36,934 nucleotides of DNA from Acidobacteriota bacterium (lineage in GTDB: Bacteria; Acidobacteriota; Terriglobia; Terriglobales; Acidobacteriaceae), in assembly GCA_019241535.1 (NCBI GenBank), contig JAFAWX010000075.1, positions 1-36,934 of the forward strand, written 5' to 3'. The position numbers were made by a program, and so were the translations under genes. Position 1 is the stretch's first letter. Each line of letters begins with the position of its first letter. The notes under the pieces were generated by a model, which saw only the letters and a program-made list of their open reading frames with translations, made no database searches and was not told where the DNA came from. Below, one piece after another: positions 8,562 to 17,109 of this stretch.

Positions 8562-9427
8562 ATGATGGGTAGGGGCGCCGATGTGGATGCAGCCTTTCGC
8601 TGGCTCTGCCTCAAAACCAACGGTGGAGACTTTCTCATCCTGAGAGCCAGAGGTGGCGACTCCTACAACGCGTACGTCAGCGGCCTGTGCCGGTTGAACT
8701 CCGTGGCGACCCTAATTATTCCCGACCGTGCTTATGCCAAAGACCGCTTTGTGGCCGATACCATCGGCGACGCGGAAGCGGTTTTCATTGCAGGCGGGGA
8801 TCAGGGAAATTACATCGACTTCTGGAAGGGAACGCCTGCCGAAGATGCGATCAATGCGAATGTTCGGGCTGGCGAGCCGATTGGCGGCACCAGTGCCGGA
8901 TTGGCCGTGCTCGGTGAGTTCGCATACGGAGCTCTCGGAGACAAGCCGGAAGATAACCACCTGACATCGCTTGAGGTCCTTACACATCCGTATTCTGAAC
9001 GCGTAACCCTGGCGCGAAACTTCCTGGAAATTCCGTTCTTGAAGAACCTGATTACTGACAGCCACTTTGCAAAACGCGATCGCATGGGCAGGAGCTTGGG
9101 CTTTCTCCCGCCCATCATCCAAGACGGCTGTCCGCGCACCCGACGGAGGTCGCAATCGACGAGAAATCCGCGGTGTTAGTCGAACCCGATGGTGGGGCGA
9201 CAGTTGTGGGCCCCGGCCGGGGGGCTTACTCTATACGGCCTTCGCGGGCACCGGACGTATGCAGACGAAACAAGCCGCTCACTTTTCGTCACATCTCGGT
9301 ACATCGGTGCGCCTCAGGTTCACATTTCCGTCTACGTACCTGGGATGGATACGGCGGAGTCAGCTACGAGCTGTCGGTGATTGGCGGCAAGATTGATTCC
9401 ACCCAGGCGAACGGGTCTCTTTACTAG
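8562..9427 (+). pseudogene. Frameshifted, N-terminally truncated peptidase S51 / cyanophycinase-like gene
   Basis: GADVDAAFRWLCLKTNGGDFLILRARGGDSYNAYV..AVFIAGGDQGNYIDFWKGTP..PIGGTSAGLAVLGEF (S51 nucleophile motif). Near 9130 the frame shifts and homology-like sequence continues as PTEVAIDEKSAVLVEPDGGATVVGPGRGAY..YGGVSYELSVIGGKIDSTQANGSLY*. Confidence 0.7.
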
Positions 9428-9818
9428 CTTCGGTTCGCCAGCTTCTCCTTACGGTTGAGTTTCTCTCTGGGCTCTCCTGCCAAACTGCGGCACACGCCGA
9501 TTATCGAATGGCGATCATCGAGGATAGTTCGCGAGAAGATCTCGAGCGGCTTGTAAGCCTGATAAAAACCTGGAAAGCTCAAGCCGGTCTGTAATCATCC
9601 GCTGTCAGCAGCTCAATAATTCACCCACTTTTCACTGCATACGGGTACCCAGCTGAATGGGTCGTGAGCCTCCAGTGCCCAGGCCCGAGTTTGAAGCCCA
9701 AATTTCGGGATGAAAATACATCCGGGATTTTCTACGGCTTGGTTAGATTTCCATCTTTGTGTCGACCGCAGGGCGGTGCTTGCAGGTGGCGCGAACGATC
9801 ACTATCATCTGCGATGCC

Positions 9819-11180
9819 ATGGAATTGGGAAGATACCTATTGCGCGCGGCATGGCTTCTCCTCATTGCTTCGCTGACCGGTTCCGCCCGGGCGCAGACTC
9901 AGCCGACTTCCGCCGAACTGGAGGCCGTGTACTCTCAGGCGGCATCACTCTACCGGGATTTCCATCAGAATCCGGAACTCTCGGCACAAGAGACGCGAAC
10001 CTCGGCAAAGCTCGCCGCCGAACTGCGCCGCCTCGGCTATGAAGTCACGGAGCATGTCGGTGGAACCGGTATTGTTGCCATACTCAAGAACGGACCCGGC
10101 CCGACGGTCATGCTCCGCACAGAACTTGATGCCCTGCCGGTAGAGGAAAAAACCGGCCTACCCTACGCCAGCAAAGTACACACCCAGGACGCGACCGGAC
10201 ACGACGTGCCGGTTGCCCATGCTTGCGGCCACGACCTGCACATGGCGGCAATCGTTGGAACCGGAGCGATCATGGCCCATAGCCGCCAGAGCTGGCACGG
10301 CACGCTGATGCTTATCGGCCAGCCGGCGGAAGAAATCATCACGGGAGCCCAGGGGATGATTGCCGACGGATTGCTGAAACGCTTTCCCCGAGCGGATGCG
10401 GCCGTCGCCCTGCATGTGGAGAATCTCCTTCCGGCGGGAAAGGTGGGCATAACCCCGGGCATCTTCGATACCAATGCCGACTCCCTGCGCATCATCATCT
10501 ACGGCAAGGGCGGGCATGGCGCGATGCCCCAGACGACGATCGATCCCGTCGTGATCGCGGCCAGAACCATTCTCGCCCTGCAAACCATTCCTTCCCGCGA
10601 GATAAAGCCCGGGGAAATGGCCGTAATCAGCGTGGGCTACGTTCGGGCAGGTACGAAGAACAATATCATCCCCGACCAGGCTGAACTCGGTCTAACGGTG
10701 CGCACCTACAAGGCCGAAATCCGCAAGCAGGTGCTGTCCGCCATCACCAGGGTGACAAAGGCGGAGGCGGAAGCGGCGGCTGCACCACGCGAGCCGGCAA
10801 TCGAAGCCTACGAAAAGACCGACGCGGTATACAACAATCCCGCTCTGGCCGAGCGCCTAAGGCAGCCGCTTGAGGCGGCGCTCGGCAAAGACAACGTCAT
10901 CATGGAACCTCCGCATGCGGCCTCCGAAGACTTTTCCTATTTTGTGGAGCAAGGAATTCCCGGCTTCTACTTCAGCTTGGGAGGCGCAGATCCGGCCAAG
11001 TATGCCGAGGCGGCGGCGACGGGAACGAGCCTGCCATCAAATCATTCCCCTCTGTTTGCTCCCGATCTCGACCCGGCCTTGCACACCGCTATCACGGCAG
11101 AGGTAGCCGTGCTCCGTAATCTTCTGAACGGATCGGCCGAGGAACTGCACAGGCTCCAGCAATCCGGGCCCGGACAATAG
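9819..11180 (+). CDS. M20 family metallo-amidohydrolase (hippurate hydrolase / N-acyl-amino acid amidohydrolase type), secreted
   Basis: Signal peptide MELGRYLLRAAWLLLIASLTGSARAQ. YRDFHQNPELSAQETRTSAKLAAELRRLGYEV, LRTELDALPVEEKTGLPYAS, AHACGHDLHMAAIVGTG, GQPAEEIITGAQGMIADGLL are M20D hallmarks. Confidence 0.92.
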   Translation: MELGRYLLRAAWLLLIASLTGSARAQTQPTSAELEAVYSQAASLYRDFHQNPELSAQETRTSAKLAAELRRLGYEVTEHVGGTGIVAILKNGPGPTVMLRTELDALPVEEKTGLPYASKVHTQDATGHDVPVAHACGHDLHMAAIVGTGAIMAHSRQSWHGTLMLIGQPAEEIITGAQGMIADGLLKRFPRADAAVALHVENLLPAGKVGITPGIFDTNADSLRIIIYGKGGHGAMPQTTIDPVVIAARTILALQTIPSREIKPGEMAVISVGYVRAGTKNNIIPDQAELGLTVRTYKAEIRKQVLSAITRVTKAEAEAAAAPREPAIEAYEKTDAVYNNPALAERLRQPLEAALGKDNVIMEPPHAASEDFSYFVEQGIPGFYFSLGGADPAKYAEAAATGTSLPSNHSPLFAPDLDPALHTAITAEVAVLRNLLNGSAEELHRLQQSGPGQ

Positions 11181-11251
11181 TAACCGGCGCGCCATGACCG
11201 GCGCGCTGCCCGGCCGTTCACTCTCTCCCGCAATGGCACCGGAAGACCCAT

Positions 11252-12817
11252 TTGGCTTGTAGATGGGCCGATTTGCATCTATATTCCTTCTGCTTGAATC
11301 CAAATAACTTTCTATATGGTTGCCTGCCTCCTCGAGTGAAAGCCTGGAGTAAAGAGCCGCCTGAGCGGAAACGACATCTGGTGAGTTCGGGGCCGGGAAC
11401 GGCGCTCACGATACTGCTGATCCTGGCTAGAGGGTTTGCTCAGACGGGCAGCCCAGAGCAGGTTTCTACGACCCAGCAGGCTCCTTTGTCAGTGGCGGGC
11501 GCGGGCACCCAGAGCCCATACGCGGGCAGTGTTCCCGAGGGCAAGCGGACGAACGAGGTATTGCCGCTTTCCTTGAAGCAGGCCATTGAGCGCGCCCTGC
11601 GCAACAACCTCGGCTTGCTTTTAGGAAGCGACAACCTTCTTACCGCGCGTGGTGAAAAATGGAAGGAGCTGAGCAGCCTGCTGCCGAACGTTAGCGCCGC
11701 CGCCACTCAGAGCGTAACCCAAATTGACCTTGCTGCCCTTGGTCTGAGGCTCAAGTTCCCCGGCGTTCCTAGCGTGGTTGGTCCGGTTGGCGTCTTTGAC
11801 GCCCGCGCATACCTGAGCGCGCCGCTTTTCGACTGGCACCTGATCCAGCGCGAGCGCGGCGCCCGGGCCAACGAAACAGCCGCACAGTACAGCTTCAAAA
11901 ATGCCCGCGAACTGGTGATCCTTGCCGCCGGCAACGCCTACCTACTGACCATAGCCGCCGGGGCCAGGGTCGACGCCGCCCAGGCACAGGTAGAAACCGC
12001 GCAAGCGCTTTACAGCAAAGCCCGCGATCAGCAGACGGCGGGCGTGATTCCTGCCATTGATGTGCTTCGGGCGCAGGTCGAAGCCCAGACACGTCAGCAG
12101 CAGCTGATCGTGGCCCGCAACGACTACGCCAAGCAAAAGCTTACACTGGCACGCATTATCGGCCTGGCCCCGGGGCAGGAGTTCAATGTTACCGACAAGG
12201 CTCCCTACGCGCCGCTGACCGCGATAAGCGTCGAGCAGGCACTCGAGCGCGCGTACCGGTCGCGTCCCGATTACCAGGCGGCGCTCGAAGAGGTCCGGGG
12301 GGCGGAGCGCTTCCGTCAGGCCGCAGTGGCTGAGCACCTGCCCAGCCTGAATGTTGCCGGGAACTACGGCGTGGCCGGGGTGAACGCCGCCGAATCGCAC
12401 GGCGTCTTTCAGATGGGCGCCACGCTCGCGATACCGGTTTTTGCCGGCGGGCGCGCCCGCGCCGACCAGCTGCAGGCCGATTCTACGCTCAGGCAGACTC
12501 GTCAGCAGCTTGACAACTTGCGCGGCCAAATCGACTACGAGGTCCGGGCCGCTCTGCTCGACCTGAATGCCGCCGCCGAGGAGGTGGAAGTTTCAAGAAG
12601 GAATCTAGATCTTGCCAACCAGACCCTCGAGCAGGCCCGCGACCGTTTTACCGCAGGAGTCGCCGACAATCTGGAAGTCGTCGAGGCGCAGGAGGCGGTC
12701 GCCTCGGCAAACGAGAACTTTATCGCCGGTGTGTACGCCCATAACCTAGCCAAGCTCTCGCTGGCGCGCGCTGTCGGCTTTGCGGAAGAGGGCGTAAAAC
12801 AATATTTAGAGAAATAA
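11252..12817 (+). CDS. TolC family outer membrane efflux protein
   Basis: LSLKQAIERALRNNLGLL..RLKFPGVPSVVGPVGVFDARAYLSAPLFDW..ELVILAAGNAYLLTIAAGARVDAAQAQVETAQALYSKARDQQTAGVIPAIDVLRAQVEAQ..IPVFAGGRARADQLQAD. A GTG at 11336 giving a signal-peptide-like N terminus is a plausible alternative start. Confidence 0.92.
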   Translation: MACRWADLHLYSFCLNPNNFLYGCLPPRVKAWSKEPPERKRHLVSSGPGTALTILLILARGFAQTGSPEQVSTTQQAPLSVAGAGTQSPYAGSVPEGKRTNEVLPLSLKQAIERALRNNLGLLLGSDNLLTARGEKWKELSSLLPNVSAAATQSVTQIDLAALGLRLKFPGVPSVVGPVGVFDARAYLSAPLFDWHLIQRERGARANETAAQYSFKNARELVILAAGNAYLLTIAAGARVDAAQAQVETAQALYSKARDQQTAGVIPAIDVLRAQVEAQTRQQQLIVARNDYAKQKLTLARIIGLAPGQEFNVTDKAPYAPLTAISVEQALERAYRSRPDYQAALEEVRGAERFRQAAVAEHLPSLNVAGNYGVAGVNAAESHGVFQMGATLAIPVFAGGRARADQLQADSTLRQTRQQLDNLRGQIDYEVRAALLDLNAAAEEVEVSRRNLDLANQTLEQARDRFTAGVADNLEVVEAQEAVASANENFIAGVYAHNLAKLSLARAVGFAEEGVKQYLEK

Positions 12818-12820
12818 CCC

Positions 12821-14086
12821 ATGCCAGAGGAAACCACCGGGACCGAGGAACGGACGCAAAGCGATAGAGCCGATCGCCCGGCCACTCTGTCTGAGCGGGA
12901 TCTCAGGTGGCGTCAGTTCCAGTCGCGCAGCCCCCGGCTTCGCATGTTCCTGATCATTGCCGTTGTGGTCCTGGTGGTTACCGGGTTTTTTCTTTGGCGT
13001 TATTTCAACAGCTACGAATCTACCGACGATGCCCAGATCGATGGGCACCTGAACCCGGTAAGCGCCCGCGTCGGCGGGCATGTCGAAAGATTGCTGGTGA
13101 AAGACAATCAATACGTTAAGGCCGGACAGCCTCTGGTCGAGATCGATGCCCGGGACTATCAGGTGCTGGTAGCGCGCGCCCAGGCCGACTATGACAATGC
13201 GCTGGCAGAGGCGAAAGCCGCGGGAGTCAATGTCCCGATCACTTCAACCAGCACCACCAGCCAGCTCGCGGCGGCAGCCGCCGAAGTGGCCGCGGCCCGG
13301 GCCGCTCTAGCGGGCGCGCAGCAGCAGTACGAGGCCGCCAATGCTCAGCTGGCGCAGGCCGACGCCAACAACGTCAAAGCACAAAATGACCTTGCCCGCT
13401 ATAAACAGCTCGTCTCCAAGCAGGAGATCTCCCAGCAACAGTACGATCAGGCTTACGCGGCGGCGCAGGGAGGTTCAGCCGCGGTCGATGCCAGCCGAGC
13501 CGCGGCCGCGGCCGCACAGCAGCAGATCAAGGCCGCCCGCAGCCGCGTGACCGAGGCCGAAGCCAACATGCGGGCCGCTCGTACCGGTCCCCAGCAGGTC
13601 AAGGCCATGCGTTCACGAGTTCAATCAGCGCAGGCGCTGGTCGAAGGCAAAAAGGCAGCGCTCGATCAGGCGAAACTCAACCTGCAATACACGACCATTG
13701 TGTCGCCGGTCGAAGGAGTGGTGACCAATCGTACGGTTGAAGCCGGCCAAAATGTCCAGCCTGGGCAGGAATTGATGCGCGTCATCAACCTGGACGACAT
13801 CTGGGTCACGGCTAATTTCAAGGAGACCCAACTTCGCGACATGCGTGCCAATCAGCCTGTTACCATTCATGTGGACACAACCGGCAGGGAGTACAAAGGT
13901 CACCTCGATAGCATCGCTGCGGCCAGCGGCTCGATCACCAGCCTGCTGCCCCCGGAAAACGCCACCGGGAACTTTGTCAAGATCGTGCAGCGCATCCCGG
14001 TGAAGATCACCTTCGACCGAGGCGAGACCCGGGAACATGTTCTGCGTCCGGGGATGTCGGTTGAACCCAAGGTATGGATACGATAG
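12821..14086 (+). CDS. HlyD/EmrA-type membrane fusion protein
   Basis: N-terminal TM (LRMFLIIAVVVLVVTGFFLWRYF), ESTDDAQIDGHLNPVSARVGGHVERLLVKDNQYVKAGQPLVEID, long Ala-rich coiled coil, YTTIVSPVEGVVTNRTVEAGQNVQPGQELM. Confidence 0.95.
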   Translation: MPEETTGTEERTQSDRADRPATLSERDLRWRQFQSRSPRLRMFLIIAVVVLVVTGFFLWRYFNSYESTDDAQIDGHLNPVSARVGGHVERLLVKDNQYVKAGQPLVEIDARDYQVLVARAQADYDNALAEAKAAGVNVPITSTSTTSQLAAAAAEVAAARAALAGAQQQYEAANAQLAQADANNVKAQNDLARYKQLVSKQEISQQQYDQAYAAAQGGSAAVDASRAAAAAAQQQIKAARSRVTEAEANMRAARTGPQQVKAMRSRVQSAQALVEGKKAALDQAKLNLQYTTIVSPVEGVVTNRTVEAGQNVQPGQELMRVINLDDIWVTANFKETQLRDMRANQPVTIHVDTTGREYKGHLDSIAAASGSITSLLPPENATGNFVKIVQRIPVKITFDRGETREHVLRPGMSVEPKVWIR

Positions 14087-14112
14087 AGTTTTCTCCCGCC
14101 GGCGCATCGACC

Positions 14113-14736
14113 ATGTACCGAATCATTACTGTCGAGCGCGAATATGGAAGCGGAGCCGCAGCCATCGCTGGACAGCTTGCCGCGCGCCTTGGCTGGAAAC
14201 TCTGGGACCGGGAACTGACGGCGGAAATCGCCCGCATGGCGAATGTCTCCCCTTCGGCCGTCTCATTCTGCGAAGAACGCGTGGACAGCACTTTTCAGCG
14301 GCTGGTCAAAGTCTTTTGGCGGGGTAGCTACGAACGAAGCATGCAGGTCGAGCACCTGACCTTTGACCCCGACCGCATGGTAAAAGTCGGCGAACAAGTC
14401 ATGCACACAATCGCCGAGCAGGGCAAAAGTATCATCGTCGGGCGGGGCGCTCCATATTTCCTGCGGGAACGCTCCGACACATTCCACGTGTTTCTTTACG
14501 CTCCCCGGGCGGAGAAGCTCAGGCGCATCCAGAAGCTCGGAAAAAGCCTGGGGGATGCGGAAGACCTGGTCGACACCGTCGACCGTGAGCGCTCGCTTTT
14601 CATCAAGCATTACTTTCATGCCGACTGGCCGACGCGGTCGCTCTATCACCTCATGATAAATACCGCGATCGGGGATGAGAACGTGGTGTCGGTGATTCTT
14701 CACAGCATGGGTATGCTCGAAGGACGCCCCGTGTAA
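14113..14736 (+). CDS. Cytidylate kinase-like family protein
   Basis: MYRIITVEREYGSGAAAIAGQLAARLGWKLWDRELTAEIARMA..IIVGRGAPYFLRERSDTFHVFLYAPRAEKLRRIQK matches the cytidylate-kinase-like pattern (GSGxxxIAxxLAxxLGW, GRGAxxxL). Confidence 0.82.
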   Translation: MYRIITVEREYGSGAAAIAGQLAARLGWKLWDRELTAEIARMANVSPSAVSFCEERVDSTFQRLVKVFWRGSYERSMQVEHLTFDPDRMVKVGEQVMHTIAEQGKSIIVGRGAPYFLRERSDTFHVFLYAPRAEKLRRIQKLGKSLGDAEDLVDTVDRERSLFIKHYFHADWPTRSLYHLMINTAIGDENVVSVILHSMGMLEGRPV

Positions 14737-14904
14737 CTGTCTTCTGCCCAGGTGTGACTCCTGGCGGAGCCCCGCCTCACCGTGGGACAACGGGCGCCCG
14801 CCGCTTCGTATTCAGAACCCAACAACACTCCTGGCTCCGGGCTTCCGTCCTTCGGATCGCTACCGGCAGCCCCCGCCGGGGCGCGTGAGAAGATAAAGCT
14901 AGTC

Positions 14905-16842
14905 ATGATTCAGCTCAGCCGGGCAGCGAAAGCCTACGGGCACAAGCTCCTTTTTGCAGACGCGGACCTGCTGATCACCGCACAGGACCGGGTCGGTCTT
15001 GTTGGGGCAAACGGCACCGGAAAATCGACACTTTTGAGAATCCTTGTCGGTCTCGAGAGCGTCGACTCCGGCACATTCACGGCCGCCCGGGGAATCAGTG
15101 CGGGATATCTTCCCCAGGAGGGTCTTCAACTGTCAGGGAGAACCGTTCTCGCTGAGTGCATGTCGGTGTTCGCCCGGCTCGAGAGCATGGAGCAGGAGCT
15201 CGAAAAGCTGACCTCGAGCATGGCGGAGTTCGATCCCACCTCGGCGGAGTACCAGGAGGTTGCCGAACGCTATCACCGGGTCGAGCACGAATTCCGCACC
15301 CATGACGGTTACGCCCGCGAAGCGCAAGTGGGCACGGTTCTGGCGGGCCTGGGTTTTCGCGCCGAAGATTGGCAGCGCGACACGCGGGAATTTTCCGGTG
15401 GGTGGCAGATGAGGATCGCCCTGGGGAAACTCCTGCTCGAACGGCCGAACCTGCTACTGCTCGACGAGCCGACGAACCATTTGGATCTCGAGTCCCGCAA
15501 TTGGCTGGAGCAATACCTGACCGATTATCCCTACGCATTCGTGCTGATCTCCCACGATCGCTACTTCCTCGATGTCACGGTAAAACGCGTTATCGAAATC
15601 TGGAACCGCAAGATTTCGAGCTACAAGGGCAACTACGAGAAATACCTAGCCGCGAAGCAGCAGCGCCTCGAGCAACTAGAAGCGGCTTATCGCAACCAGC
15701 GGGAGCGGATTGAGCAGCTGGAAGTCTTCATCAACCGCTTCCGCTATCAGGCCACCAAAGCCAAGCAGGTCCAAAGCCGAATCAAAGAATTGGAAAGGAT
15801 GACACCGATCGAGCTACCGGAGGAAGAAAGGACAATCCATTTTTCCTTTCCCCAGCCGAGCCCGAGCGGCAGAATCGTGGCCGAGTTCGCGGGGATTACA
15901 AAATGCTATGGCGAGAAAAAGGTGCTCGAAGACGTGAGCTTCATCGTAGAGCGCGGCGACCGTATCGCCCTGGTAGGAGTGAACGGGGCGGGCAAATCAA
16001 CCCTGATCAAACTGCTAGCCGGAACCGAGCCCCTGACCGGGGGAACGTTCCGACTTGGCCACAATGCCCAAGCCGATTATTTCGCCCAGGATCAGTACAA
16101 ACAACTGGACGGCAACGCGCGCCTTCTTGACGATCTCGGTCGGGTCTCCCCCTCCTCGCGGGAGAGCGAACTCCGCAGCCTGCTCGGTTGCTTTCTGTTT
16201 TCCGGAGACGACGTTTTCAAGCGCATCGGCGTCCTCTCGGGCGGCGAACGCAATCGTTACGCACTCTTGCGCATGCTGCTCTATCCCGCCAACTTTCTTC
16301 TCCTCGATGAGCCCACGAACCACCTCGACATGCGGGCCAAGGATGTTCTTCTCGAGGCTCTGTGCGCTTACACCGGCACGGTTGTGTTTGTCTCCCATGA
16401 CCGCTACTTCATTGACAAGCTCGCCACCCGGGTCTTTGAAATTGCGGACCGACGGGTCGAGATCTACCCGGGAAACTATGAAGACTTCATCTGGCGCAAA
16501 CAGGGAGGAGCGTCGAAACTCGAACAGGAGCTGCGCGGCACGGACTGGCCGGCCACGACCAGGGAGGCCGGATCGGCGGCGCGGCAGGAAGGCGCGGGCA
16601 AGGCAAAGCGATTGAATCCGCTAAAGCGCCGGCAACTGCAGGATCGCGCCGAGCAGCTTGAGCAAGAGATTTCCAGTCTGGAAGCAGCCATCGCCGAGCG
16701 CGAAAATTGTCTACAAAAATTCATCAGCGCCGACGAAACCAGTCGCCTCACGCGGGAGCTCGAACAGAACCGCGCCGCCCTTCTTGAGCGGATTGCGGAA
16801 TGGGAGCAAATAGGACAGCAACTTGAAAGCCAGGCCCACTAG
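14905..16842 (+). CDS. ABC-F family ATP-binding protein (Uup/YdiF-like)
   Basis: Two ABC modules: GANGTGKSTLLRILVG and GVNGAGKSTLIKLLAG; signature/Walker B FSGGWQMRIALGKLLLERPNLLLLDEPTNHLD and LSGGERNRYALLRMLLYPANFLLLDEPTNHLD; no TM segments. The ORF opens at 14782, but MIQLSRAAKAYG at 14905 is the typical start. Confidence 0.93.
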   Translation: MIQLSRAAKAYGHKLLFADADLLITAQDRVGLVGANGTGKSTLLRILVGLESVDSGTFTAARGISAGYLPQEGLQLSGRTVLAECMSVFARLESMEQELEKLTSSMAEFDPTSAEYQEVAERYHRVEHEFRTHDGYAREAQVGTVLAGLGFRAEDWQRDTREFSGGWQMRIALGKLLLERPNLLLLDEPTNHLDLESRNWLEQYLTDYPYAFVLISHDRYFLDVTVKRVIEIWNRKISSYKGNYEKYLAAKQQRLEQLEAAYRNQRERIEQLEVFINRFRYQATKAKQVQSRIKELERMTPIELPEEERTIHFSFPQPSPSGRIVAEFAGITKCYGEKKVLEDVSFIVERGDRIALVGVNGAGKSTLIKLLAGTEPLTGGTFRLGHNAQADYFAQDQYKQLDGNARLLDDLGRVSPSSRESELRSLLGCFLFSGDDVFKRIGVLSGGERNRYALLRMLLYPANFLLLDEPTNHLDMRAKDVLLEALCAYTGTVVFVSHDRYFIDKLATRVFEIADRRVEIYPGNYEDFIWRKQGGASKLEQELRGTDWPATTREAGSAARQEGAGKAKRLNPLKRRQLQDRAEQLEQEISSLEAAIAERENCLQKFISADETSRLTRELEQNRAALLERIAEWEQIGQQLESQAH

Positions 16843-16850
16843 GCCTGGCT
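16828..16850 (+). terminator. Candidate hairpin over the ABC-F stop codon
   Basis: AGCCAGGCC-CACTA-GGCCTGGCT: 9-bp perfect stem, 5-nt loop. The TAG stop (16840-16842) falls in the loop and 3' arm. No U-tract follows, so termination is uncertain. Confidence 0.4.
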
Positions 16851-17109
16851 CTTGGCAGAATCCCCGGCACGGCCAATGAGGGAGGTGCCTCAACTGTTAC
16901 TTACTCTCAATGCCTTAGGTGAAGCACAGTGTAGGTTTGGGGCCCCTTGTGAGCTGACAGGCGGCAGTCCGCTCGCCGTGCTTCGACCGGAAATCTGCAG
17001 GAATAAGCTGTCTCAAACGCAGTCAGCGATTGCGTAATTTCGCGCGTGTCGAAAACCCTATCGAACAACTGCGCTCCGCAGTGCATCTCTTGGGCGATCG
17101 AGGAGAACT

